DNA of 64,000 nucleotides from contig JAMFTG010000488.1 of assembly GCA_023974075.1 (NCBI GenBank), forward strand, positions 744,001-808,000, in the 5' to 3' direction. A model generated the notes under the pieces. The model was not told the DNA's origin. It ran no database searches and saw nothing but the letters and a program-made list of their open reading frames with translations. Shown here in pieces: positions 10,901-20,399 of the stretch. Source of the stretch: Chaenocephalus aceratus (lineage: Eukaryota; Chordata; Actinopteri; Perciformes; Channichthyidae). Within the stretch, counting starts at the first letter, position 1; each line of letters begins with the position of its first letter. The position numbers and the translations under genes are program-made.

Positions 10901-12371
10901 TGGAGCTCCTCCCCCCCCCCCTCCCTGTGAGCCCAGTGGCCATCTGCGAGACAGCGAGACACAGTGAAACCCAGCCCGAACACACACACACACCCGCAGC
11001 CTGGCTGGGAGTTAGTGTGTGTGCCCAGGCTGAGTACCGCGGTGTCTCGCCGACCCCTCACCAGTGAGCCATTTCACAGCGTCCCGCTCCTCGCAGCATC
11101 CCGCCGAGTGTGTGTGTGTGTGTGAGGAAGTCCGTGGATAGGTCCAAACGTAACGTCACTATACCCGAGAAGTAAACAATGGAAAAAGAGAAATGTCCAT
11201 CGAGGCGTTTCTGGGGCAGCAGACAGGTCTTTCCTGTGTTAGAGTTTTACTCGGTGTACTTTGAGGGTGTGTGACTCTGCAGACCGTTCACATGCAGACA
11301 AACCTACATAACACAAGGGGACGGGTAACAACCAGAGAAGCATGACATGGGACCTTTAAAATAGTTCTCTACCTGTGCTGTTTTATTTTTGTTTTACTTG
11401 CACCACAACACCAAGTCAAATTCCTCGTATGTGTAAACCTACCAGCTAATAAACCTGTTTCTGATTCGGAGTACACACCAACTATTCCATTGTTCTATTA
11501 ATGGGCTAGCGCACCTGATGCACCCTCTGTGGATAAAGAAAGCTGCATCTTATCTTACTTGTGTTTAAACCCCAGCAGTCTGAACATCAACGATACATAT
11601 TATTGTCTCTCTCTCACCGTTGACACTCACAAATGTCACGAAGCACACAATGTGTAAAAGCTAATGATTACAAATGATAAACCCCTTCAATGTCGTGCAT
11701 GTGGACTGCGTATGTTGTAAATGTATTATTATTTTTTCAGTTTACACACGGCATCTATTGCACGTCTGTTGCTCTCCCCATGGTTTATAGCATTTCCCCC
11801 GTTGACTGTGGGGTTTCTTTGGAAGTTTTTCCTTGTCCGATGTGAGGGTCCAAGGACAGAGGGTGTCGTATTGATATTCTGTACAAACTGTGAAGTAATC
11901 CCAACAGGAGCAATTTGGGGTGAAGTGTCTCAGGGAAACAACGACATGCTGACTGCAGTGGGGTTTGAACCTGTGCGCCACACGCCTCTCCAATATTGGT
12001 GATATTGGGCTATATACATAAAGGCTATATACATATGATTGATTGATTGTGAATCATATCCCAATTTCATTATCAGTCAAAATAATATGACTTTTCCAAA
12101 TCATCCAGCCTTAGCATACGCCAATTATTGTATTGTTCTATTTATTTGGCTAGTGCAGCACCACATTTACCCTATATAAATACCTGGATAAATAAAGCTG
12201 TATCTTATCTTACTGATGTTTAAACCCCAACAGTCTGAACATCAGTATGATATATATTTCCGCCTCACCGTTGAAGCGCACCGCCCGGACGGCCCCCTGC
12301 TGGCAGTCGATGCTCCTCAGCAGGTGTTGAGGGAGCTGAGGAACCTGAGGTCTGGGCTCCGGGAACGACAT
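4986..12371 (-). CDS. wdr83: WD repeat-containing protein 83 (MORG1), nine coding exons
   Basis: WDR83 is a seven-bladed WD40 propeller, known as a scaffold for ERK and hypoxia signalling and as a spliceosome-associated protein. Coding exons, 5' to 3': 12371-12269 (MSFPEPRPQVPQLPQ), 10552-10432 (SCGSDKSLKLWS), 9312-9207 (SLILWDVATGQVTRK), 9116-9068, 8268-8142 (TLDEARDGVSSLKV-like), 8024-7957 (SVDGRVRRYDL), 7864-7756, 6119-6006 (GYKLDCCLS, then CSEDGHVYCWDLVE) and 5143-4986. Every junction has AG/GT and the phases fit, giving about 318 residues against 315 in human. Two breaks are visible. One base is missing in exon 8 near 6062-6070, where the frame runs off before CSEDGHVYCWDLVE. One G is missing in exon 9 in a C6 run at 5030-5035, before an acidic tail ending ...EEEEEEEAIAT. 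Both exons fit the expected length only with one more base, so consensus errors are likely. Introns carry several MITEs. Confidence 0.93.
5301..5718. mobile_element. MITE with TTAA-flanked inverted ends, in a wdr83 intron-side region
   Basis: Begins TTAAAGGTGGGGTTGGTA and ends with the inverted counterpart (TACCTACCCCACCTTTAA). TTAA at both edges is the target of piggyBac-like elements. It lies in the last wdr83 intron (5144-6005). It belongs to the same family as 9659-10042, in the opposite orientation: both contain the TTCCATGGAATGCTCTTAAC block. No coding capacity. Confidence 0.75.
6408..7537. mobile_element. 1.1-kb foldback element in wdr83 intron 7
   Basis: The left half (6408 to about 6950) returns as an inverted copy in the right half (about 7110-7537). 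Matching landmarks are CACTGTCCCGAAATG (6417) with CATTTCGGGACAGTG-type sequence at 7511-7525, the AAAAGGATATAATATATTATTTTGAAGG block (near 6695-6720) with 7336-7362, and the GCTGCCGGAGCCTGAGAAACTCC arm (near 6890-6910) with 7158-7180. The flanks carry TTA on both sides (6405-6407, 7538-7540), the 3-bp target size of PIF/Harbinger-type elements. The spacer near 6960-7110 is short, so a single strand could form a very long hairpin. No protein is encoded. Confidence 0.8.
8298..8863. mobile_element. Degenerate copy of a GGTCCCATGTCATG-type repeat in wdr83 intron 5
   Basis: Shares GCGAGACACAGCGAAACCCA, CACCCGCAGCCTGGCTGGGAG, GTGTGTGCCCAGGCTGAG and CAATGGAAAAAGAGAAAT with 10850-11358. It ends near GGACATGGGCCCTTTAG and contains several (CA)n/(GT)n runs. 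It is a non-coding interspersed repeat; the long reading frames across it come from the dinucleotide runs. The adjacent (CA)n tracts at 7867-7889 and 8278-8293 sit beside exon edges. Confidence 0.65.
9659..10042. mobile_element. Second TTAA-flanked MITE, wdr83 intron 2
   Basis: Starts TTAAAGGTGGGGTAGGTA and ends TACCTACCCCACCTTTAA. Internally it is the reverse of the copy at 5301-5718. It lies between wdr83 exons 2 and 3. It is a non-autonomous element with no open frame of note. Confidence 0.78.
10850..11358. mobile_element. Interspersed repeat with GGTCCCATGTCATG inverted ends, wdr83 intron 1
   Basis: Begins AAGGTCCCATGTCATGGCC and ends GCATGACATGGGACCTTT, so the ends are inverted repeats. 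The interior matches 8298-8863. It is a MITE-type element of teleost appearance. Confidence 0.75.
11722..12055 (+). mobile_element. LINE 3'-end fragment with SINE-like insert and ATTG tail
   Basis: Shares TTTACACACGGCATCTATTGCACGTCTGT, TTTCCTTGTCCGATGTGAGGGTC and GGACAGAGGGTGTCGTATTG with 16720-17049. It ends in a GATTGATTG tail after GATATTGGGCTATATA. A stretch of about 100 bases (11895-11990) resembles the tRNA-derived SINE at 36165-36365. No coding function remains. Confidence 0.6.
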
Positions 12372-12999
12372 CGCGTTACCTGGGAGGACAAATAATACAT
12401 ATAATCAGAGTCAGAATATGGTTTTATCTTAAGAAGGTTATTTATTTACAAAGAACATGTCCGTGTGTGTGATGAGCATATTGAGAGAGAACACACATAC
12501 AGGCAAAATACTGCTCGAGTCAAGAACGGAAATTTAGAGCAGAAAACAGATGCATAGAAAAAATACTGCACCTGCAAGTCATACGTAAAGAAGAGAAAGA
12601 AATACAATAACACATGTGTACAACATCGCAACTGTGTGTTAGCATGAGAAACATGTATAATAAACAGTTGTAGTAAACATATTGATGAGGGGGTGTACAG
12701 AAGTTTACGACATAATAATATCTATAAAACCTCGTTTTACACTACATCAAGTGTACCACTTGTTCAACAAAGCTCTGAAGACAGACTGATTGCTAACGTT
12801 ACTCAAACTACAGTATAATCTAGGTAAGCATTTCTTCTTGCAAAATAAAAACAAATGCAAAGAAAAGTAATGGATTTGAATCAAAATAACAGCGTTTTTG
12901 GATCACATGTTGGTCTAACAGTGCAATATTTACAGTTGACATTAGCATGTTTTACTGAAGCATTTTCAAACCCACAGCAGTTATTCAGGTGACACTCAC

Positions 13000-13200
13000 G
13001 TATGTATCCGACTTGAAGCGAGTTTGCTTCAGGGTAAGGACATGTTGAATTCCTGGTGCTTCAAATCATGAATTAATAAGAAGTGTATTCCGGATTTTTT
13101 AACCATTAACAGCTTCTTCCATTCATTTATCCACCATGTTTGCGAGTAAGCGCAATGCATGCTGGGAACACAGACTCCTTTCAAAATAAAAGCACTTCCT
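13000..13200 (-). other. Candidate 5' untranslated exon of wdr83
   Basis: On the - strand a clean GTGAGTG donor follows position 13000, and the first coding exon of wdr83 has an acceptor eight bases before its ATG (exon edge at 12379). A non-coding first exon about 700 bases upstream would fit. The upstream limit cannot be set, and part of this stretch (13107-13245) is itself a repeat. Confidence 0.35.
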
Positions 13201-13245
13201 CTGCTTCTTCTTCTTTGATGTTTTACGGCTGTTTGCTTCCACAGT
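13107..13245. repeat. Interspersed repeat shared with both TRIM upstream regions
   Basis: CTTCTTCCATTCAT, TATCCACCATGTTTGCGAGTAAGC, CCTTTCAAAATA and GTTTTACGGCTGTTT recur in the same order at 25308-25428 and 46786-46906. This is a dispersed non-coding repeat next to the promoters of three genes. Confidence 0.65.
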
Positions 13246-13261
13246 GTTGCATCACTGCCTC

Positions 13262-14280
13262 CCTCTGGATTTTACTGTTTCTCACACTTTTATAAAGTCT
13301 TTCCACCAGACCAGATATACGGTGGCCGGCAGGTGCAAACGCGGAACAACGGCCAAAAACGCATAAATAAGTAGGAAACCGCTGCAAATAATGAAATGAA
13401 AAACAAACAAACCCTGAAAACAAATACAACAACAAAAAACGCTGCATTTACAGAAATGATGCAGACTAAATACAACACACAAACCCCGAAAACAAACGCT
13501 GCAAATACAAAAACGATATGCAAAGTCAAAAACACACACAAACCCAAAAACACACAATACCAGACATAGAGAGAACGAACGAGAGTGAGGCAAATTGAAG
13601 CCGGAGGAAACAAAGTTGATGGAAGTGGACAAAGTCGACATATAAGAAGGTAAGTTTTGTTTTGTTTTTATACAAAGAGCGTCATATTTACCCAGCTAGC
13701 GTTAGCTTGTTGGTAAAAGAGCTTGCAAGTAAAGAGACAGCACTGCGCACCTAAATGTAACTCTTGACATCATATAGATATATTATGGTGCAGAGAGGAG
13801 TTGGTTTATTGTGCCCCAATGTAAATCCTAATGTCAGAGTTAAAGGACGGTCAAATATAATGTACCTTGGTCAGCTTGGATTTATCGTGGCATTTATTCT
13901 TAATTAAAGTGAATTTATTTTATTTCAGTCATTTGTGTGTATGCAGGTGAGACATTCCAAATGTTCACAAAGTGAGCACTCCCAGAATGGACAACAGTTA
14001 GCCTGGGTAAAATAAAGCATTGTCAACATATTATTTTGTGCCACAAGAAGCAGAATGTTTTAACAGTACAGTAGTTTGAATATATTTTTCGTTTACTTTT
14101 ATCAGACCTCTCAGGCACCACACCCAGCGTCTGATCGGACAAGACTAATTCAAAAGGTAATGCCATGTAGGTTTGAATTTGTGATCATGAAATCAATAAA
14201 TACCTTTGTGTGCTAATGACACTATCATTAGATCAACTGCACTTATTTCCTGGGTAAACATAGGAACCAACCCCATTCCA
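13262..14280 (+). other. Repeat-rich interval with possible 5' exons of the HECT-type relic
   Basis: 13320-13560 is a low-complexity repeat built from AACGCTGCAAATACA-like units. After it, three short stretches end or begin at good splice sites on the + strand: a stretch ending at 13648 before GTAAGT, one ending near 14005 before GTAAAA, and 14107-14155 between an AG acceptor and GTAATG. They could be leader exons of the gene whose relic starts at 15514. This is inference from splice signals only, with no homology evidence. Confidence 0.3.
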
Positions 14281-15318
14281 GGGGCCTGTACTACGAAGCT
14301 GGTTCAACCTAACCTGGATATGTTTGAGTTAGCCGGTTGGCCTAATCCAAAACATACGCGCTCTCGCTAAACTGTCCTACGACGCTGGTTATCAAGTGGA
14401 TCGCTCAAGCCAGCCGTGTCCTATCTAGTGAGGTGCGCGTTCACATGAAAGGGGTGGGATCTGGATCATTCGACCAATCACAAACATGGAGAAGCGTACT
14501 GACAGCGCAGCGTCATACTTCCTGAATGAAAAGTGAACTTTAATACTAGTAAAATATGAAGAAGTTAAACTTTAAACATCCATGACTTAAACACTTGATC
14601 AGGATCAAAGCCACATAGCTGCACCTGCAAGGTGAATACAGCTGGCAAAAGAACAAGTGTTTGAATGCGTACATTAACAGGTTTATGATATCACTGCCCG
14701 TCTAAAACACGATCTGACTTTAATTACATTTGTCTCGAGTGTTTCGTCAACTTAATGTGTTGCTTAAAATAATACTTCTGCATACAGTCTGTGACACTGT
14801 GAGTGTTGCACGGCCAGATACGGCTCAGCTGACTCAGATCAGGAGATATATGATACATTATGAAGTGATATGCCGCGGACTGTACTTAATGTACTCTGAT
14901 CCGGTTACTTATGTTGTGACCGATATTTAAGTAAGCTTTCTTAACGCTAATGTTATAATAGTCAGATTGCTCTGAAGATGGAGGTGATATTCTATTCATG
15001 TTCACGTTCACACAGTCGGTGATTTTTGCCGGCCGTCTTTCCTGCGACGGCAGTTTTTCTGTATTTCCTTTCTCCTGTAATATGACTTGATCGCTTTAAA
15101 CTCCGCACACTGAGCTCTGATTGGTCAGCAGGCAGTGCTTTCACTGAGTTGATCTCTTAGCCTGCAACCCAACCTGGTCCGGACCAGGTTAGCTGCTTAG
15201 CATCAGTTACCATGGAGATCTAGCCCGCTAAAAAGAGAACCAGCTTCGGATGACCGGAAAGCCGGAGTTTCCTCTGAATTTAGCGGCTAAGCGAAAATCC
15301 TGCTTCGTAGTATACCCC
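14281..15318 (+). mobile_element. Complete MITE of the GGGGCCTGTACTACGAAGC family (empty ISL2EU site)
   Basis: Begins GGGGCCTGTACTACGAAGCTGG, ends GCTTCGTAGTATACCCC, and is flanked by CCA on both sides (14278-14280 and 15319-15321), a 3-bp target duplication. The same family recurs at 28481-35937, 34749-35792 and 49958 onward. At 15080-15081 it carries the undisturbed AT dinucleotide at which the ISL2EU-type element sits in the other copies. No protein is encoded. Confidence 0.85.
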
Positions 15319-15513
15319 CCAGATATTGTTTCTTGCATCCATTTAAAATGTTTACAAGGATTGTGCAGGAGTATGACTAAAGTGCTGTTGTCAGTTTAGA
15401 ACCCAATGCATTAAAAACAAAACAGGAAGAGGATCGGCATCCTGTTGTAAATATGACTGTCATGCATATATTATGTATTTGAAAGTAATTATTCAACTGT
15501 CTTCTCACTGCAG

Positions 15514-15826
15514 CAACTACACAAATGTGTGCACTTATCATTATTGACAGCCAGTCTGAGCCAGAAGAGGAAATGGAGCAAACTGCAGAGGAAAGGTATT
15601 AATTGTTCTTGCAGCAGGTTCAATATTAATAGAGCCAATGTGTGGGATGGAGCAATCCGCGGCTTCAAAGGTGCCTCATTCGACCCCTCTCATGTCAGTT
15701 AAGTTCACTGATGATGAGGGACACACTGAGGATGGAGGGGACACTGGTGGTCCCAAGCGTGAGTTCCTGACCCTCCTTATGGAAGGCCTGAGAATGCGAA
15801 GAAAACATCACGTCATAGCAACTGTT
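15514..15826 (+). pseudogene. Relic of a HECT-type E3 ligase gene (G2E3-like)
   Basis: Exon 15514-15595 lies between a CTGCAG acceptor and a GTATTA donor and reads [19 protein letters not shown]. Downstream, about 15625-15826 reads [20 protein letters not shown] and, after a frameshift near 15692, [14 protein letters not shown] and [11 protein letters not shown]. The pattern NVWDGAxRxFKRxxFxP...SVKFxDDEG...GGPxREFLxLL is how the N-terminal part of the HECT domain looks in the teleost G2E3-like gene expansion. The family transfers ubiquitin through a C-terminal catalytic Cys, and nothing of the C-lobe is here. It is cut off by the fragment that follows. Confidence 0.6.
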
Positions 15827-15879
15827 TGTGTCCCATGGCGGTGTGACTTTCCAGCCGCTCACTGTCTCAAAATCTGATT

Positions 15880-16271
15880 CTAAATGTATAATTATCTATT
15901 GGGTAATCCCCTGTGCACCCGCGCAGCACTGAACACACATGTAGTCCACGCCCACCTGCGAGGTGGGCCCCACCTTCGGACTCACTTCCGGTATAAATAG
16001 GCCCGACAATCTGCTCCCTCTTTTCTTCAGCACCCCGGTACTGGAGCACTGTAGAGACACTAAAGAGTAAAGGCTCTTTAAGAGCCACCTCGAAAAAGAT
16101 CCTTAAACATGAGTTCACAGGGTTGAGTTAGAGTTTGCTCCTCATGCCAGACGGGGTTCATAATGAGTTATGACCGGCACTCACAATGCGAATCCTGCCT
16201 GGGGTCGGAGCACGCACACGCAGCTCTCGCCCAGCAGGTGTCATGTGCTCATTGTGCCGAAGAGCGGACGC
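15880..16271 (+). mobile_element. Fragment of a retrotransposon 5' region, possibly DIRS-like
   Basis: A promoter-like stretch (GGTATAAATAGG near 15990) is followed by an ATG at 16110 whose frame stops at once. A Cys-rich reading SQCESCLGSEHAHAALAQQ then continues to CAHC at 16184-16260. Cys-x2-Cys-Leu-Gly...HAxxAL...Cys-x2-Cys is the look of the small Cys-His N-terminal module of fish DIRS-type gag proteins, from memory of the family. In block B only the last 60 bases remain, fused directly to the HECT exon. Confidence 0.45.
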
Positions 16272-16452
16272 TCTCGCTACTGTGGCCGAGGAGGATGATT
16301 GGCCAGTCCAGGAGTCCTGCCAGTCTTGTACAGTGGCAACAAGAGGCAGAGGCTAAGGGTAGGCTTGATACTACAGTAGGCTGGGAAGGGTTGTGGTTGC
16401 TTACGACAGCAAGCAGAACAGCTGGCATTGTCCTCGTGCTAAACCAAGGCAA

Positions 16453-17020
16453 TGTCGGGGGACATCTTACTTCTTCCTTCTCTCTGTCTGTACCTGTGTC
16501 CTCTCATGTTCCCATTAACCCAGCTTCCCCAAATGTCTTTCTTTTTGGTGTCTATATACGCCGGGATCCGGAGTCATGGATGATCCTGCGGTCCTGTGTC
16601 CTGGATCGCGAGCCCTGGATCTTGAGTCGTGGCTGTGGTCCTGGATCATCGGTCCTGATGGATATCCTCGTGGATTCGTCTTCCTATTATACACACATGC
16701 ATTTCCAAACATCTGGACTACCTATGTTGCAAATGTATTATCTTTTCAATTTACACACGGCATCTATTGCACGTCTGTCCGTCCTGGGAGAGGGATCCCT
16801 CCTCTGCTGCTCTCCCTGAGGTTTCTCCCATGTTCCCTTTAAACTGTGGGTTTTCTCCGGAAGTGTTTCCTTGTACGATGTGAGGGTCTAAGGACAGAGG
16901 GTCTAAGGACAGAGGGTCTAAGGACAGAGGGTGTCGTATTGTCATACTGATATTCTGTACACACTGTGAAGACCGCTGAGACAAATGTAACATTTGTGAT
17001 ATTGGGCTATATAAATAAAC

Positions 17021-17049
<29 letters not shown>
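16453..17049 (+). mobile_element. LINE 3' fragment with ATTG tail, inserted in the KDZ-like relic of block A only
   Basis: Block B reads straight through this site (36919-36920), so the fragment inserted after, or was lost since, the duplication. Its end is a GATATTGGGCTATATAAATAAA motif followed by seven ATTG units. A 16-bp unit, GTCTAAGGACAGAGG, is triplicated at 16886-16935. Confidence 0.8.
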
Positions 17050-17051
<2 letters not shown>

Positions 17052-17210
17052 CATGCACCCATAAAGCCATCGGGAAATGGCACCTCTTTGCCACAAGAAG
17101 ACAACTGTTTAAGAAAGTTAAGACGTCGACGGATATTGAAGAATCCATTCCACCAAATACTTTCACTGAGCAGGATAGTGAACCAGGAGAGGACCATTAT
17201 CCACCTAGTT

Positions 17211-17503
17211 CAGTGTTTCTCAAACTTGTTCATACCAAGGACCACTTAACGAATAAAAAAACACTCGCGGACCACCTAACTCCACAAATATCCAAAAACA
17301 CATCGTTTTTCTAGAACAGATTACAAATCGCCTGAAAATGGTACATACAGGTGATGAAGGTGTGGCGCTGGGCTATATCATGCAATTGAAAGTGAAACTT
17401 AAGCTCGCTCCATTGCGGAGATATTCTCGCGAGAGTGCGGAAAACTTAAATTAACTTATTTATTTAAAATGTGAAATGTTACCAATATACTCACGGACCA
17501 CCA
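17211..17503. mobile_element. hAT-type MITE, truncated copy
   Basis: Starts CAGTGTTTCTCAAACTTG like the complete copy at 37080-37404, but its right end is lost at a deletion junction. After GGACCACCAGT comes AATCCG and then TAATCCTTTCTCTGC of the next KDZ-like exon. Confidence 0.8.
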
Positions 17504-18474
17504 GTAATCCGTAATCCTTTCTCTGCACTTGTGCCTGACGATAAGGAATGCATTACAGGTGAGGAGATTTAGAACTTAATGTGTTGTGTTTACTGAAGGA
17601 TGTCATGTAAAATAAATTCAAAGATAGACCTTGGTTGGTATCAGTTAGCCTCGTCTGCCTTCTGTCTCCCAAATTATTTTTTTCTTTGTAGTCCCAGTGT
17701 GTTCTGTCCCAGAGTGAGTTTTGTGTTTGTCTCTCTGTTAAATCAACCATGGGTTTATGAAAGGCGCTATATACATTTGAGTAATTTGTATTGTTATTAT
17801 TAGTTATTACCCGAATCCCCATTTTCAGCCAAAAAGCCATAGTAACTCAAACATCAGTGAAGAAAGTGTTGTTATGGCAAGAGTGATCGATCTCAGGTTA
17901 CAATAATCTAATTACAGTATAGTACTTTAGTAAAGATGATTTTAACATAGAACAAGTAAATTGGCAGAACAGAAAAGTAACTGGAATGTTATGGTATTGA
18001 TTAGTTAATTAATGTGGGTCACAAACTGATATTTGACATGTGTATTGACATTTGTATTTCTCTCAATATTTTTCCAGGCACATACTGCTGTCAGCAGAGT
18101 TATTGCAATGATTGAGACAACAGAGAAAGTGTCTTTTCATTTCATTTAATTTCAAACCTTTATTTAACCAGATTGGTCCCTTGAGATCATCTCTTTTTAA
18201 AAGGAGACATGCAAGGAAAGGGTTCTCCGTGCCTATCTACATTGTGAGGCCCTTAATACTGACCATGATCACATTTATGCATGTGTAACATGTGGATACC
18301 GTCCACCTGTTGTTGTGATGGACCTTCACAAAAAAGGTGTCTTTAATATGCCAGGTGAGTTGGATCAGCCGTAATATTACATGTATAGACTTTTTGCTGA
18401 CTGAATTACAATAAGATCAACAGTATGCAAGTTGTGCTTTGCAATACCATGCTGGGCATATACTGTTATTGTCA

Positions 18475-18857
18475 GCAGTGGCGTTTTCTCCTGGAGGCCA
18501 AGGGAAGCCAGGCTTCCAATGTTTTTTTCGGAGTGTAGTTATAATTTTAATAAATAAAAACACTTCGTTTAGTTTCGGAAATTCTTTGTTGTGTGTTGCT
18601 GCCGGCCCGTCTCTCCCCCATTCTCATTGAGTATTTTACAAAGAGTGAAACAGCGCCCCTCTACATGTTATGGTGAAACAGTAGATTGCACTCTCTGCTG
18701 CGAGAGGAGGTTAGCCGAAATTGGCTTCCCTTTGTGAAACAAAATTGTGAGATTGACCAATCAGATGTGGCTCACGTGATGCCCCTGCCAAACTGTGATT
18801 AGTCAGGGCCATGCCAAGGGAAGCCAGAGGCGGCTGGCTTCCCTTGCCTCACAATCC
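18475..18857. repeat. Repeat with CAAGGGAAGCCAG palindromic ends, copy A
   Basis: GCCAAGGGAAGCCAGGCTTCC near 18499 and CCAAGGGAAGCCAGAGGCGGCTGGCTTCCCTTG near 18815-18850 are inverted relatives. The block is collinear with 40021-40398 in block B. It is non-coding. Confidence 0.6.
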
Positions 18858-18883
18858 AATCAAATCGCATACATTTAGTGTGG

Positions 18884-19075
18884 CAGTGACGAGTCCTAAA
18901 ACCCGGAAGTAAGCCGCGCTCGGGTTCCCTCGACAGGATTTTGGAAAATAGCTCGACATAAGGTCAGTGGAAAACGAACCTGTTAGATAAATGCACGTTT
19001 TGTTCAGTCGGATAATATCCACATGTCTACCCTACTTTTATAATTTTCGAATCATAAATCTAATCGATAGAAGAT
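18884..19075 (+). mobile_element. Solo end of an ISL2EU-type element, copy A
   Basis: CAGTGACGAGTCCTAAAACCCGGAAGTAAG, TTTTGGAAAATAGCTCGACATAAGGTC and CACGTTTTGTTCAGTCGGATAAT follow the same order as the terminal inverted repeat of the complete element (29283 onward, and the inverted 34440-34649). Only one end is present, so it is a relic or a deletion derivative. The counterpart in block B is 40430-40622. Confidence 0.65.
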
Positions 19076-19193
19076 AGATAGTGTCACAAAAGACTGGCAG
19101 AGACTGGTCTGTTTTATCGGATGATAATTATTTAAAAATGAGTGTCATGAGCATACCATTCCTTTAAAGGACATAAACAACTTTGTTTCTATA

Positions 19194-20396
19194 GGTACAT
19201 ACACATCTGAGTTGACAAATATGACATGTGGGGTTCCTCAAGGCTCCATCTTGGGGCCTCTTCTCTTTAACATCTACATGCTACCACTGGCTCAGATAAT
19301 GAAGAACAACAAAATAAGTTACCATAGCTATGCAGATGACACACAAATGTACGTAACAATTTCACCAGGAGATTATGCTCCAATTCAAACACTGAGTAAG
19401 TGCACTGAACAAATCAATGACTGGATGTGTCAGAACTTTCTCCAATTAAACAAAGATAAAACTGAGGTAATGGTTTTTGGAGCCAAGGCAGAACGTTTAA
19501 AAGTTAGCGCTGAGCTTCAGTCTGCAATGTTCAAACCAACAGATAAAGCCAGAAATCTAGGTGTAGTCATGGACTCTGACCTGAGTTTCAACAGTCACAT
19601 TAAAGCAGTTACTAAATCAGCCTACTATCACCTAAAGAACATATCTAGGATTAAAAGACTAATGTCACAGCAGGATTTGGAAAAACTTGTCCATGCCTTT
19701 ATCTTCAGTAGACTCGACTACTGCAATGGTGTCTTCACAGGTCTCACTAAAACATCTATTAGGAAGCTGCAGCTGATTCAGAACGCCGCTGCTCGAGTCC
19801 TCACTGACACTAAGAAAGTGGATCACATCACTCCAGTTCTGAAGTCTTTACACTGGCTTCCTGTGTGTCGAAGAATAGATTTCAAAATATTGCTGCTGGT
19901 TTATAAAGCACTGAATGGTTTAGGCCCAAAATACATTACTGACCTCCTGATAAACTATGAACCATCCAGATCTCTCAGGTCTTCAGGGACTGGTCAGCTT
20001 TCTGTCCCCAGAGTCAGAACTAAACACGGAGAAGCAGCGTTCAGTTATTATGCTCCAAATATCTGGAACAAACTCCCAGAAACCTGCAGGTCCGCTGCAA
20101 CTCTGACTACTTTTAAATCCAGACTGAAGACTTTTCTTTTTGTCGTTGCTTTTAATTGAACTATTCATATCTTAAACTGCACTGTAACTTTTATCTATGT
20201 ACTTTTTCTTGTAATGTTTAATTGAACTATTCATATTTTAGACTGCACTGTAACTTTTATCCATGTATTTTTCCTTAATGTTTATTTTATTAGCTTTTCT
20301 TTTTTAATGCTTAATGTCTTTCATTTTTTTTTTTGTAAAGCACTTTGAATTACCTTGCGTTGAAAAGTGCTATATAAATAAACTTGCCTTGCCTTA
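19194..20396 (+). mobile_element. 5'-truncated L2-like LINE, copy A
   Basis: Non-LTR retrotransposon remnant covering the reverse transcriptase core and 3' end. The frame 19212-20159 (315 codons) is open and contains [16 protein letters not shown], the catalytic SYADDTQMY, and the C-terminal HWLPVCRRIDFKILLLVYKA region. The 3' end (AAGCACTTTGAATTACCTTG...TGCTATATAAATAAA) is the usual L2/Rex-type tail of fish LINEs. The endonuclease and the first RT blocks are missing, so it cannot move on its own. A 66-bp unit after the stop codon (about 20160-20285) occurs twice here and once in block B. Confidence 0.88.
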
Positions 20397-20399
20397 ATA

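Larger units (their letters stand above)
16272..18354 (+). pseudogene. Relic of a KDZ-transposase/HMGXB3-like SWIM gene, copy A
   Basis: Pieces, in order: about 16375-16451 and 17050-17210, once one exon with a SWIM-type zinc finger whose reading includes WHCPCAKPRQ and GKWHLFATRRQLFKKV; a remnant of the next exon at 17505-17560 (LHLCLTIRNALQ); an exon from 18078 (AHTAVSRVIAMIETTEK); and an exon ending at 18354 with a GTGAGT donor, reading HCEALNTDHDHIYACVTCGY and VVVMDLHKKGVFNMPG. The order SWIM, then Cys-x2-Cys, then VVMDLHKKGVF is typical of a teleost gene family related to HMGXB3 and to KDZ (Zisupton-like) transposases. The gene is dead: a LINE fragment splits the SWIM exon, about 1.7 kb is deleted at 17504, and a common repeat (18137-18225) sits inside an exon. 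Confidence 0.55.

Noticed and set aside
13282..13641. 119-codon hydrophobic, Cys/Phe-rich frame on the - strand
   Set aside because: It is a translation of a low-complexity AAAC/GCAAATAC repeat. The hydrophobicity is a composition effect.
16163..16819. 218-codon + strand frame across 16.2-16.8 kb
   Set aside because: Only the first part resembles a retrotransposon Cys-His module. The rest runs through the KDZ-like relic in a wrong frame and into LINE sequence.
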